The notes under the pieces: generated by a model
The model's database searches: none
Told to the model about the DNA's origin: nothing
What the model saw: only the letters and a program-made list of their open reading frames with translations
Translations under genes and position numbers: made by a program
Part shown: piece by piece, positions 1-7,463 of the stretch
Numbering within the stretch: position 1 is the stretch's first letter
How the letters are laid out: each line of letters begins with the position of its first letter
Assembly: GCA_030706635.1 (NCBI GenBank)
Contig: JAUZOD010000039.1
Span: 1-38,154 of the forward strand
Source of the DNA: Bacteroidota bacterium
GTDB taxonomy: Bacteria; Bacteroidota; Bacteroidia; Chitinophagales; Chitinophagaceae
Reading direction: 5' to 3'
DNA length: 38,154 nt

Positions 1-142
1 AAGGAACCTGGTGGCGCTCAAAAAAAGCGCAGATCAGGTCCGCCGTATCATTTTCTTCTTTTGAAAAAGAAGGCGTGGAAATTAATTCCTTTAACAGGGC
101 TATCGCTTCTGACTGCAGGGATTCAATAGACAAATTACTCAT
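1..142 (-). CDS. argE: Acetylornithine deacetylase / M20 peptidase-family protein (ArgE-like), N-terminal 47 residues only
   Basis: The frame opens with ATG at 142-140 and runs without a stop off the left edge, giving 47 residues. The visible start contains ALLKELISTPSFSKEE followed by an acidic stretch and ADLICAFFE. This is the usual N-terminal helix of M20 zinc amidohydrolases (ArgE/DapE/peptidase T), which precedes the metal-binding core; the core itself is outside the window. The start overlaps the end of argB by 8 bases, so it is the last visible gene of the arginine operon. By position it should deacylate N-acetyl- or, more likely here, N-succinyl-citrulline/ornithine. In pathways using an acyl-ornithine carbamoyltransferase the deacylase acts on the acyl-citrulline. 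The family call is firm from context plus motif; exact substrate is inferred. Confidence 0.75.
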   Translation of the reverse strand, partial: MSNLSIESLQSEAIALLKELISTPSFSKEENDTADLICAFFERHQVP

Positions 143-920
143 GGCTGATGGTTGTTCCGGATTTTCCATTCAATAGATTTCCAAGGTCTTCTCCTTTTCC
201 GATAATGACTTTTTTTACACCTTCGCGGATGGCCGCGAAAGCATTATCCAGTTTAGGGATCATGCCTGCAAATATTTTTTTTGATTCTTTTAATTCGAGA
301 TAGGATGCTGGGTTTAATGAACGGATCACCGACTGCTCATCTTCCACATTCATTAGAACACCGGCTTTTTCAAAGCTATAGATCAGCTTCACCTGGAATG
401 ATCCACTCATGGTTTTGGCTATCTCCTGCGCCATGGTATCTGCGTTGGTGTTTAACAGTTGACCCTGACCATTATGGGTAATGGGCGCCATAACGATGGT
501 CAGTCCCTGATCCAGCAGGCTTTTCAGCCATTGTCCATTTACAGAATCAATATCGCCGGCAAGCCCGAAATCTGTTCCCGTACTAACCCGCTTGTGGGCC
601 AGAACGCTGTTGCCGTCTGCACCGCAGATGCCGGTAGCATTGCATTGATGGGACTGCAGCCGCGCAACGATGTTTTTATTGATGTAGCCGGCATAGACCA
701 TGGTTACGATCTTCAGGGTTTCCGCATCGGTAACCCGCCGGCCATCTACCAGTTGCTGCGGGATACCCATTTTCTCCGCCATCCGTGTGGCCATTTTTCC
801 ACCACCATGAACGAGAATCTTTTTGCCGGTTACGGACGCAAATTTCTTTAGAAACGAAGAAAGCATGGGCTCTTCGTCAATGATGTTTCCCCCGATCTTA
901 ATAACGTTCAGGTCTTCCAT
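135..920 (-). CDS. argB: Acetylglutamate kinase family (N-acyl-glutamate kinase)
   Basis: 261 residues, a normal length for the amino-acid kinase family ArgB. The phosphate-binding N-terminus reads VIKIGGN (Lys8), followed by HGGGK near residue 40. A substrate/nucleotide segment NTNADTMAQEIA lies near residue 160, and the C-terminus carries VIIGKGE and GTTI. The enzyme phosphorylates the gamma-carboxylate of N-acyl-glutamate with ATP, the second step of arginine synthesis in the cytoplasm. Its start is 3 bases after the argF' stop and its end overlaps argE, so translation is probably coupled. Because the neighbouring carbamoyltransferase has a succinyl-type active-site residue, this kinase may also prefer N-succinyl-glutamate, as has been described for Bacteroides; that is inference. 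Confidence 0.93.
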   Translation of the reverse strand: MEDLNVIKIGGNIIDEEPMLSSFLKKFASVTGKKILVHGGGKMATRMAEKMGIPQQLVDGRRVTDAETLKIVTMVYAGYINKNIVARLQSHQCNATGICGADGNSVLAHKRVSTGTDFGLAGDIDSVNGQWLKSLLDQGLTIVMAPITHNGQGQLLNTNADTMAQEIAKTMSGSFQVKLIYSFEKAGVLMNVEDEQSVIRSLNPASYLELKESKKIFAGMIPKLDNAFAAIREGVKKVIIGKGEDLGNLLNGKSGTTISHE

Positions 921-923
921 AGA

Positions 924-1889
924 TTAAAATGGAGATTGAAGGATTTCGCTCAGCACGGCCTGGGCCGCCCAAACACGATTTCCGGCCTGACGGGTTACAA
1001 TGCTGTTTGGCCCGTCCAATACTTCATCACTCAGCTCCACATTACGCCGCACCGGGAGACAATGCATTACCTTGGCGTCATGACTTACTTTTAATTTGCC
1101 GGCGGTCAGCATCCATTCGGGATCGTTGGTATATATCTTGCCGTAATCATTGTACGTGCTCCAGTTCTTCACATAAACAAAATCAGCATTCTTCAGGGCC
1201 TCGTTCTGGTTGTGGGTAATGGTCGCTCCCCGGGTAAATACCGGATCCAGCTCATAGTCCTCGGGATGGGTGATCACAAAATCAGATTTGCCCCAGGCAT
1301 TGATCCATTGGGAAAAACTGTTGGCAACACACTGAGGCAGCGGTTTCACATGCGGCGCCCAGGTGAGTACGATCTTAGGCTTTTTAACTAGTGGCGCGTT
1401 TTGCATCGACTCTGTTATGGTGATGATATCCGTCAGGCTTTGCAGCGGATGAAGGGTTGCGCTTTCCAGGCTGACTACCGGGATACCCGAATATTTTACA
1501 AACTGGCGGATGTATAATTCGCTGTAGTCGTCTTCCCTGTTTTTGAGGGAAGGGAATGTGCGGATGCAAAGGATATCGAAATATTTTCCCAGTACTGGTG
1601 CCGCGTCTTTTATATGTTCCACAGTATTCCCGCTCATGATGGCCTCTTCTTCAAACTCCAGCGCCCAGCCTTCTTTATCTACATTAAATACCACTGGTTC
1701 GAGACCCAGCTGGCGGGCAGCCACCTGCGTGCTCAAACGGGTCCGCAGACTCGGATTGAGGAATAGCAGGCCGATCCGTTTATTTTCGCCAAGGGTCTTA
1801 TCCGAAAAAGGATTGGCTTTGTAATAAAGGGCTTTGCCGATCAGCTTGTCCAGGTCTGTTACATCAGCGATGGAGATGAAATTTTTCAT
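924..1889 (-). CDS. argF': N-acyl-L-ornithine carbamoyltransferase, probably the N-succinyl type (ArgF')
   Basis: 321 residues, matching acyl-ornithine transcarbamylases. The carbamoyl-phosphate loop SLRTR is at residues 47-51, HPLQS in the middle replaces the OTCase HPCQ motif, and MHCLPVRR near residue 275 is the HCLP signature. The enzyme carbamoylates N-acyl-ornithine to N-acyl-citrulline. In this family the residue in the 90-loop decides specificity: Glu (Glu92) in the Xanthomonas acetyl enzyme, Pro (Pro90) in the Bacteroides fragilis succinyl enzyme. Here the loop reads SGNTVEHI with Val90 at that site, and the basic/acidic Glu is missing. This favours the succinyl substrate. It overlaps argD by 4 bases (ATGA), a typical coupled junction. 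Confidence 0.93.
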   Translation of the reverse strand: MKNFISIADVTDLDKLIGKALYYKANPFSDKTLGENKRIGLLFLNPSLRTRLSTQVAARQLGLEPVVFNVDKEGWALEFEEEAIMSGNTVEHIKDAAPVLGKYFDILCIRTFPSLKNREDDYSELYIRQFVKYSGIPVVSLESATLHPLQSLTDIITITESMQNAPLVKKPKIVLTWAPHVKPLPQCVANSFSQWINAWGKSDFVITHPEDYELDPVFTRGATITHNQNEALKNADFVYVKNWSTYNDYGKIYTNDPEWMLTAGKLKVSHDAKVMHCLPVRRNVELSDEVLDGPNSIVTRQAGNRVWAAQAVLSEILQSPF

Positions 1890-3052
1890 GCCTGACTTAC
1901 CAGATTTGATGATGAGGTTAAATGGTTAATTTCATCCGTTAGTGATTCCATAAATTCTCCGGCTTCTTTTTTTCTGAGAGCCAGGGAAGGCAGCAAACGG
2001 ATTACGTTTGGTTTTGCCTCGCCGGTAAATACCTGCTGGTTGAAGAGAAGGTTCTTGCGCAGGTCTTTCAGTTCGCCAGCTACATCAAAACCGATCATCA
2101 GGCCCTTACCGCGCACGTTTTGTAATCCTTCCACCTTATTCAATTCACCCATCAGAAAATCACCGGTTGCTGTTGCGTTTTCCATCAGCTTTTCCCCTTC
2201 AATCACTTCGAGTACCGCAAGCGCTGCTGCGCAGGCCAGGTGATTCCCGCCAAAAGTAGTGCCCAGCATTCCGTGCCTGGATTTAAATTCCGGTGAAATC
2301 AGGATGCCTGCAACAGGAAACCCGTTGCCCATTCCTTTGGCCATACTGTAGATGTCGGCATGGACGTCTGCATGATCATGAGAGAAAAATTTGCCGGTTC
2401 TTCCATATCCGCATTGCACACTGTCTGCAATGAAAACGGTATTGTATTTAGTACAGAGCGCACGGATCTGCTGAAGAAAAGAATGACTGGCCACATTGAT
2501 GCCGCCAACGCCCTGAATGCCTTCAATGATTACGGCTGCTGTTTCTTTGCCATGCTCCGCAAAATAATCCTCCAGCGCCTGCTCACTGTTGAATGGAAGA
2601 AATACCACATTGTCTGTTTGGTTCACCGGCGCCTGAATGGCCGGATTATCAGTTATGGCAACGGCCAGTGAAGTTCTTCCGTGGAAAGATTTTTTAAAGG
2701 CGACGATTTTTTTTCTTCCGTTATGAAACGAAGCCAGCTTAAGTGCATTTTCATTGGCTTCTGCTCCGGAATTGCAGAGGAATAGCTGGTAATTTTCTTT
2801 TTCGGAAACCTTACCCAGTTTAGCCGCCAGCTCCTTTTGCAGGGGGATATTGACCGAGTTGGAATAAAAGGCCACGAGGTTCAGCTGATGGGTGATGCGC
2901 GATACGAAATGCGGATGGGTGTGACCGATGGAAATCACGGCATGGCCGCCATACATATCCAGATATTGTTGTCCCGCATCATCCCAGAGATAGGATCCTT
3001 TTGCCCGGGTAATGGTGATGTTGTTGATGTCGTATACGTCGAATAGGTTCAT
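1886..3052 (-). CDS. argD: Acetylornithine/succinylornithine aminotransferase
   Basis: I place the start at the ATG at 3052 (388 residues, beginning MNLFDVYD), the usual ArgD N-terminus. The frame stays open upstream to 3145, but those 31 extra residues are translated from an inverted heptamer repeat and are not convincing. Class III aminotransferase landmarks, numbered from this start: LCNSGAEANENALK near 92-105 (phosphate cup), FIADSVQCGYGRTG with Asp210 contacting the pyridine nitrogen, and SMAKGMGNG with Lys239 as the PLP Schiff-base lysine. It converts N-acyl-glutamate semialdehyde to N-acyl-ornithine using glutamate. The operon continues directly into argF' (4-base overlap). The 142-base gap to argC upstream is the largest inside this operon and holds the repeat. 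Confidence 0.93.
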   Translation of the reverse strand: MNLFDVYDINNITITRAKGSYLWDDAGQQYLDMYGGHAVISIGHTHPHFVSRITHQLNLVAFYSNSVNIPLQKELAAKLGKVSEKENYQLFLCNSGAEANENALKLASFHNGRKKIVAFKKSFHGRTSLAVAITDNPAIQAPVNQTDNVVFLPFNSEQALEDYFAEHGKETAAVIIEGIQGVGGINVASHSFLQQIRALCTKYNTVFIADSVQCGYGRTGKFFSHDHADVHADIYSMAKGMGNGFPVAGILISPEFKSRHGMLGTTFGGNHLACAAALAVLEVIEGEKLMENATATGDFLMGELNKVEGLQNVRGKGLMIGFDVAGELKDLRKNLLFNQQVFTGEAKPNVIRLLPSLALRKKEAGEFMESLTDEINHLTSSSNLVSQA

Positions 3053-3090
3053 AGTGCTTGTGTTTATAATGAGCGTTTGTTGTTGTCCAT

Positions 3091-3168
3091 GGTATATGGT
3101 TAATGGTGGATGGATCTCCGGTTCGAATTCGAGATAAAAGTCCATCCACCATCCACCATATACTATCC
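3091..3168. repeat. Inverted heptamer-repeat hairpin between argC and argD
   Basis: The left arm 3091-3114 reads as heptamers ggtatat, ggttaat, ggtggat plus gga. The right arm 3141-3168 reads tccatcc, accatcc, accatat, actatcc, which is their reverse complement with a few mismatches. The 26-base loop contains the perfect palindrome tcgaattcga at 3123-3132. Transcribed from either strand it would form a long stem-loop within the arginine mRNA. Two further intergenic heptamer hairpins occur in this window (11222-11302 and 32994-33083) with a different unit. Confidence 0.85.
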
Positions 3169-3194
3169 ACGATTCATCCTGAGTATTAAAATTG

Positions 3195-4190
3195 TCAAAA
3201 ATAATTCGCCTTCAATCTCAGTCCCGCGCATTCATCCAGACCAAATATCAGGTTCATGTTCTGAATTGCCTGCCCGGACGCGCCTTTTGTCAGGTTGTCG
3301 AGTGCCGAATGGATCACCAGCATATCGTCTAGCTGTTCGAGTTGGATGATGCACTTATTGGTGTTCACCACCTGCTTAAGGAATATGGGTTCTTCGCTGA
3401 CCACTGTGAAAGGATGATCGGCATAGTAGTTTTTATAGAGTTCGGTGATCTCCCGGATGTCCCGGTCGATTTTTACCTGGGAACTCACGAAGATTCCGCG
3501 GGTGAAATCTCCGCGCCAGGGCACGAAATGCAGGTTGGATTTTGCTTTGGAAAACCCGGGTTGAAGCTGGTCCAGGCATTCATTCACTTCCGCCAGATGC
3601 TGATGTGTAAGGGTTTTATATGCCTGAATATTGTTTGCCCGCCAGGAAAAATGGGAAGTGGGGGATAACGCCTGGCCGGCCCCGGTTGACCCGGTAATGC
3701 CGGTGCTAAAGGTTTCCGACAGCCATCCTTTTTTTGCGAGGGGCAGCAGGCCCAGTTCAATGGCAGAGGCAAAACAGCCCGGGTTGGCGATATTTACCGC
3801 CTTTTTTATTTCATTCCGGTTCAGTTCCGGCAAACCATAAACAAAAGGATATTCGTTTCCGGGAAAAACCTGATTGGCCTGGAGGCGGAAATCCTGCGAC
3901 AGGTCTATGATTCGGATATTTTTATCCAGCGGATTTTCTGAAAGGAATTTTCTGGCGGCGCCGTGACCAACACAAAGGAACAATATATCAATGCCCTGCT
4001 CTATCTGCTCTGTGAACCGGATCCCACTTTCTCCGGCAAGATCATGATGTACACTGGAAATTTCTTTCCCGGCATTGCTCTTGCTCTGAACAAATGAGAT
4101 CTCAGCCTGCGGATGATGCAGGAGTATTCTGATCAATTCGCCACCGGTATATCCCGCGCCGCCACTGATGCCTATTTTGATTTTTTTCAT
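3195..4190 (-). CDS. argC: N-acetyl-gamma-glutamyl-phosphate reductase
   Basis: 331 residues. The N-terminus KIGISGGAGYTGGELIR is the NAD(P)-binding GxxGxxG signature of ArgC. The catalytic cysteine sits in NIANPGCFASA (Cys139), with EYPFVYGLPELNR just before it. The enzyme reduces N-acyl-glutamyl-5-phosphate to the semialdehyde with NADPH. The start overlaps the argG stop in an ATGA junction (4187-4190), indicating coupled translation. The stop is followed by the heptamer-repeat hairpin before argD. Length and motifs are complete. Confidence 0.95.
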   Translation of the reverse strand: MKKIKIGISGGAGYTGGELIRILLHHPQAEISFVQSKSNAGKEISSVHHDLAGESGIRFTEQIEQGIDILFLCVGHGAARKFLSENPLDKNIRIIDLSQDFRLQANQVFPGNEYPFVYGLPELNRNEIKKAVNIANPGCFASAIELGLLPLAKKGWLSETFSTGITGSTGAGQALSPTSHFSWRANNIQAYKTLTHQHLAEVNECLDQLQPGFSKAKSNLHFVPWRGDFTRGIFVSSQVKIDRDIREITELYKNYYADHPFTVVSEEPIFLKQVVNTNKCIIQLEQLDDMLVIHSALDNLTKGASGQAIQNMNLIFGLDECAGLRLKANYF

Positions 4191-5401
4191 TTCCTGATAT
4201 TACTGCCGTCGTTGATCTTGTGAAAGATCGAAGACTGATTGCCAAAAATTTTTGCGAAGCCTTTTACATCATCGCCCGTCCAGCCGCTGTTCATTTCTCC
4301 GTAAGATCCAAAGCGGCTGCTCATCAGATCGTGCGGGCTCTCAACACCGGTTACGATAAAGCGGTAAGGCTCCAGTGTTACAAAAACTTTTCCTGAAACC
4401 GTGCTTTGCGTGTCCTCCAGGAATTTCTCCATGTTCCGCATGGTCGGGTCCAGCATCTGTCCTTCATGCAGCCAGTTGCCGTACCAGGCGCTCAGCTGAT
4501 CTTTCCAGTATAACTGCCATTTGGTAAGGGTATGTTTTTCCAGCAGGTGATGTGCCTTGATGATGATCAACGGGGCAGCGGCCTCAAAACCCACGCGGCC
4601 CTTGATGCCGATGATGGTATCGCCGACATGAATATCCCGTCCGATGCCATAGGGTTGTGCGAGAGATTGCAGAAACTGAATGGCTTTTACGGGGTGATCG
4701 AAACGTTTATCGTTCACTGCGCTGAGTTCTCCTTTATCAAACTGCAGACTGATCTTTTGCGGACTGGTTGAAGTAACGGGAGTGGGCCATGCGTTTTCAG
4801 GGAGGTATTCTTTGGAGCTGAGCGTTTCTTTTCCGCCCACAGATGTTCCCCAAAGACCCTTATTGATGCTGTATTGTGCTTTTTCGAAATTCATGGTCAC
4901 CCCATTTTCTTTCAGGAAAGAGATTTCCTGATCCCGGCTGAGTCTCAGGTCCCGGATGGGGGTCAGAATTTCCGCCTGGGGCACAATACTCTGAAACACC
5001 ATGTCGAACCGCACCTGGTCGTTTCCTGCACCGGTGCTTCCGTGGGCAACATAGGCAGCATCCATTTCCTGAACATATTTTGCCACAGCAATGGCCTGAA
5101 CCATTCTTTCCGCACTGACACTTAAAGGATAAGTGGCATTTTTCAATATATTTCCGTAGATCAGATAGCGGATGCAGGAATGATAGTAGTCTTCTGTAAC
5201 ATCCACCGATTTGAAGGAAGAAACACCCAGCTGTTTTGCTCTTTCTTCGATAGACCTGATTTCTTCCTTGCTGAATCCACCGGTATTTACCGTAAGGGCA
5301 TGCACTTCCAATCCCTTTACCCTGCTGAGATAAATGGCGCAGTAGGTGGTATCGAGGCCGCCACTATAAGCCAAAACCACTTTCTTGTTTTCTTTGTTCA
5401 T
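4187..5401 (-). CDS. argG: Argininosuccinate synthase
   Basis: 404 residues, the normal size for ArgG. The PP-loop pyrophosphatase motif SGGLDT is at residues 13-18, preceded by VVLAY. Further family segments are YVAHGSTGAGNDQVRF (about residues 116-131) and GRDIHVGDTIIGIKGR. It ligates citrulline and aspartate with ATP to argininosuccinate. It is the second gene of the operon, 25 bases after the GNAT gene and overlapping argC by 4 bases. The final enzyme of the route, argininosuccinate lyase (argH), is not in this window. Confidence 0.95.
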   Translation of the reverse strand: MNKENKKVVLAYSGGLDTTYCAIYLSRVKGLEVHALTVNTGGFSKEEIRSIEERAKQLGVSSFKSVDVTEDYYHSCIRYLIYGNILKNATYPLSVSAERMVQAIAVAKYVQEMDAAYVAHGSTGAGNDQVRFDMVFQSIVPQAEILTPIRDLRLSRDQEISFLKENGVTMNFEKAQYSINKGLWGTSVGGKETLSSKEYLPENAWPTPVTSTSPQKISLQFDKGELSAVNDKRFDHPVKAIQFLQSLAQPYGIGRDIHVGDTIIGIKGRVGFEAAAPLIIIKAHHLLEKHTLTKWQLYWKDQLSAWYGNWLHEGQMLDPTMRNMEKFLEDTQSTVSGKVFVTLEPYRFIVTGVESPHDLMSSRFGSYGEMNSGWTGDDVKGFAKIFGNQSSIFHKINDGSNIRK

Positions 5402-5426
5402 TGATCCTGATCGGTTTATATTGATA

Positions 5427-6155
5427 CTATTTAACCAGTTTTTCTTTTTTCCATTTGCCGATGGGCAGCAAACCGAGTTCCGTGAGCACCATGTCCACCT
5501 TTTCCTTGCGGATCAGGTGTTTAAGAAGTCCCCACTGTTTGAACTTCATAAAACGCTCGTATAACTTGCTTTTTTTTATGAAATCACGGGAAGTTTCTTC
5601 CGGTTTGTTGTGCTCTTTGGGATCATACAGCATGGCGGTACACATGCAGTTCTTGCGATCCTTGCTCATGAGGATCTCGTAGTTCACACAGCTTTTACAG
5701 CCTGCCCAGAAAGCCTCATCCTGTGTCAGTTCCGAATAGGTGACGGGTTCGTAACCCAGATCGGAATTGATCTTCATGACGGCCAGGCCGGTAGTAAGGC
5801 CGAAGATTTTGGCGTTGGGGTAATATTTGCGGCTGAGCTCAAAAATCTTCTTTTTGATCTTTTTAGCCAGACCGCTTTTCCGGAAAGAGGGCGCAACGAT
5901 GAGTCCGGAGTTGGCTACATATTCGCCGTGGCTCCAGGTTTCGATATAGCAAAAGCCTGCCCAGATATCATCTTCCGTAAAAGCGATCACCGCTTTGCCT
6001 TCCCGCATTTTAGCCTGGATGTAGTCGGGGCTTCTCTTGGCAATGCCGGTTCCGCGGGCCTTCGCGGACGACTCCATTTCATCACAGATGATCCGGGCAA
6101 AATCCTGATGGGAGGCATTTGCGACGAGTATTTTGAACTTTTGTTCTTGTTCCAT
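5427..6155 (-). CDS. GNAT-family acyltransferase heading the arginine operon (candidate N-acyl-glutamate synthase)
   Basis: I choose the ATG at 6155 (242 residues starting MEQEQKFK). The longer frame to 6197 would start inside a 17-bp palindrome. A GNAT fold is indicated by the acyl-CoA binding segment VAPSFRKSGLAKKIKKK. After the GNAT core there is an unusual cysteine group, GCKSC then NCMC (CxxC-13-CxC; four Cys at about 153, 156, 170, 172), that could bind a metal. No classical argA or argJ is present, and this gene is the first of the operon, so it is the best candidate for acylating glutamate. From memory, a homologous GNAT in Bacteroides thetaiotaomicron was linked to arginine synthesis by genetics, with a succinyl donor proposed. 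The function remains inferred; the family is clear. Confidence 0.75.
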   Translation of the reverse strand: MEQEQKFKILVANASHQDFARIICDEMESSAKARGTGIAKRSPDYIQAKMREGKAVIAFTEDDIWAGFCYIETWSHGEYVANSGLIVAPSFRKSGLAKKIKKKIFELSRKYYPNAKIFGLTTGLAVMKINSDLGYEPVTYSELTQDEAFWAGCKSCVNYEILMSKDRKNCMCTAMLYDPKEHNKPEETSRDFIKKSKLYERFMKFKQWGLLKHLIRKEKVDMVLTELGLLPIGKWKKEKLVK

Positions 6156-6182
6156 GGAATGATTACATGAGATAAAAAATGC

Positions 6183-6199
6183 CAATGACTTTGTCATTG
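6183..6199. promoter_or_regulatory. 17-bp palindrome upstream of the arginine operon (possible operator)
   Basis: The sequence caatgac-ttt-gtcattg is a perfect 7-bp inverted repeat around a 3-base centre, ending 28 bases before the chosen start of the first operon gene. Its size and AT-rich centre are what one expects of a dimeric regulator site such as an arginine repressor box, although it does not match the E. coli ARG box closely. It could alternatively be a small RNA hairpin in the leader. Confidence 0.4.
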
Positions 6200-6320
6200 A
6201 TTGCGTGACCCGTCTGGATACGGGGCATAGGTCCTGTCGGAGTTCTATGGATGGAATATATCAACGTCGTACCCAAAAGGGAATGGGACGAACAGAAAAA
6301 ATAACGCACACAGGCGCTAC

Positions 6321-6347
6321 AAAAAACCCACGCTTGTTAAAGGCGTG
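6321..6347 (-). terminator. Terminator-like hairpin upstream of the arginine operon
   Basis: Read on the minus strand, CACGC, a 9-base loop, and GCGTG are followed by GG and then six T (6326-6321). The 5-bp stem is short. It may end the GGGPS transcript (about 350 bases downstream of that stop codon) or act as an attenuator in the arginine leader. Confidence 0.45.
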
Positions 6348-6493
6348 CAATACCATTCCGGTCAGGACTGATATGGGTGAGTTTTTTTTCATTTCAGGGA
6401 AAAATGAGATGACTGATATTTTTATCCGTACAAAGAAACAGCTTTTTTAGAAAGCGAGGGCAATATTTTGGTTAAAAATGAGGGGAAATAAAG

Positions 6494-6533
6494 GAAAATG
6501 TGAAAATGTGAAAATTTGAAAATGTGAAAATGC
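6494..6533. repeat. Octamer tandem repeat, five units
   Basis: Five consecutive 8-base units: gaaaatgt, gaaaatgt, gaaaattt, gaaaatgt, gaaaatgc. Two units differ from the consensus by one base each. There is no inverted partner array nearby. It falls in the gene-free spacer between the GGGPS gene and the arginine operon. Confidence 0.9.
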
Positions 6534-6587
6534 TTTACCCATGCGTCTTTGCTGCTACTATAGCGCATGAAACTGAGGCTTTTTTCA

Positions 6588-6613
6588 GCCACCGAAGCTT
6601 CGGCATAGGTGGC
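6588..6613. repeat. Palindromic intergenic element with CCGAAGCTTCGG core
   Basis: A perfect 12-bp palindrome ccgaagcttcgg (6592-6603) is overlapped by a second inverted pair, gccacc (6588-6593) and ggtggc (6608-6613). The two pairings exclude each other because they share bases 6592-6593. Next to it is a run of T/A (6580-6585). Its sequence is of the sort that recurs between genes in many Bacteroidota genomes, as far as I recall; only one copy is in this window. Confidence 0.55.
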
Positions 6614-6701
6614 AGCGCGGGTGATGGCTATAGAAGGCAATATCGTAATAATTCAGCCTGTTTTGAGTGCGAAATCATGGTTTGGGAGCCTAAAATGAGG
6701 A

Positions 6702-7463
6702 TCAGGGGCGTTCCGGAATGGAAACCGACTGGAGGGCAGATACCATTTCCGACAGCAGGGAAGCATCTTTTTCTATGGCGTTGCCAACGATGATCAGGTC
6801 TGCCCCCGCTTTGGCATTGAGATATACTTTTTCCGGGGTTTTAATACCACCTCCGATCAGCAAAGGGACTTCTATAAAAGATGAGACCAGCTGGATCATT
6901 TCTTCGGAAATTGGTCGTCTGGCTCCGCTTCCGGCATCCATGTAGATCAGCTTCATACCCAGCATTTCCCCGGCCATGGCGGTGCAGAGGGCAATTTCAT
7001 TTTTATCTGCCGGAATGGGACTGGCGTTGCTGATATAAGAAACCGTCGTGGGGGCGCCCCCGTCTATCACCATGTAACCTGTGGACATGATTTCCAGACC
7101 ACTTTTTTTAACAATTGGGGCAGAAATCACGTGCTGCCCGATGAGAAGTTCCGGATTCCGGCCGGAGATGAGGGATAGGTAAAGGAGTCCGTCAGCGTAT
7201 GGGGATATCTGTGAGGGGGAGCCTGGAAACAGGATAACCGGAATATGGCAACTGGACTTGATCTGCTGTACCAACTCGTCGAGCTGGTGCGAAATGACCA
7301 GGCTTCCGCCGACAAACAGGTAGTCCACCCTGGCCCTTACGGCGAGTTCTATGATCCGGGCCGTTTTCCCCGAATCCACTTTATCGGGGTCGATCAGCAC
7401 GGCGAAGGACTTTCTCCGGTTGCTTTTCTTTGCCAGTAAGGAAGAATATATCGCGTCCTTCAT
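6702..7463 (-). CDS. Geranylgeranylglyceryl/heptaprenylglyceryl phosphate synthase (PcrB/GGGPS family)
   Basis: The start is set at the ATG at 7463 (253 residues, MKDAIYSSLLAKK). The frame extends to 7523, but the added 20 residues cross a palindrome and do not look conserved. Landmarks of this TIM-barrel prenyltransferase are FAVLIDPDK, DYLFVGGS, VILFPGSPSQ, LIYMDAGSGARRPIS and PLLIGGGIKTPEK near the C-terminus. The enzyme joins glycerol-1-phosphate to a long-chain polyprenyl diphosphate. Members are known in Bacteroidota, including Chitinophaga and Flavobacterium, where the ether-lipid product's role is poorly understood. No glycerol-1-phosphate dehydrogenase or other archaeal-type lipid gene is next to it. 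It is divergent from nrdJ. Confidence 0.92.
   Translation of the reverse strand: MKDAIYSSLLAKKSNRRKSFAVLIDPDKVDSGKTARIIELAVRARVDYLFVGGSLVISHQLDELVQQIKSSCHIPVILFPGSPSQISPYADGLLYLSLISGRNPELLIGQHVISAPIVKKSGLEIMSTGYMVIDGGAPTTVSYISNASPIPADKNEIALCTAMAGEMLGMKLIYMDAGSGARRPISEEMIQLVSSFIEVPLLIGGGIKTPEKVYLNAKAGADLIIVGNAIEKDASLLSEMVSALQSVSIPERP

Larger units (their letters stand above)
6156..6701. other. Gene-free spacer and probable arginine-operon leader (546 bases)
   Basis: I find no convincing coding region on either strand here; the open frames are short and repetitive. It lies between the GGGPS stop (6702) and the first arginine-operon gene, both on the minus strand. It holds, from left to right: a 17-bp palindrome at 6183-6199, a terminator-like hairpin at 6321-6347, an octamer tandem array at 6494-6533 and a palindromic element at 6588-6613. 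It therefore probably contains the 3' end of the GGGPS transcript and the promoter and leader of the arginine operon. I could not place a clear TAnnTTTG-type Bacteroidota -7 box. Confidence 0.6.

Noticed and set aside
3053-3145. N-terminal extension of ArgD by 31 codons
   Set aside because: The codons are derived partly from the heptamer inverted repeat, and the downstream Met at 3052 gives the normal ArgD N-terminus.
6422-6640. 72-residue minus-strand open frame
   Set aside because: It is a translation of the octamer array and the palindromic element, with no signal, domain or codon character of a gene.
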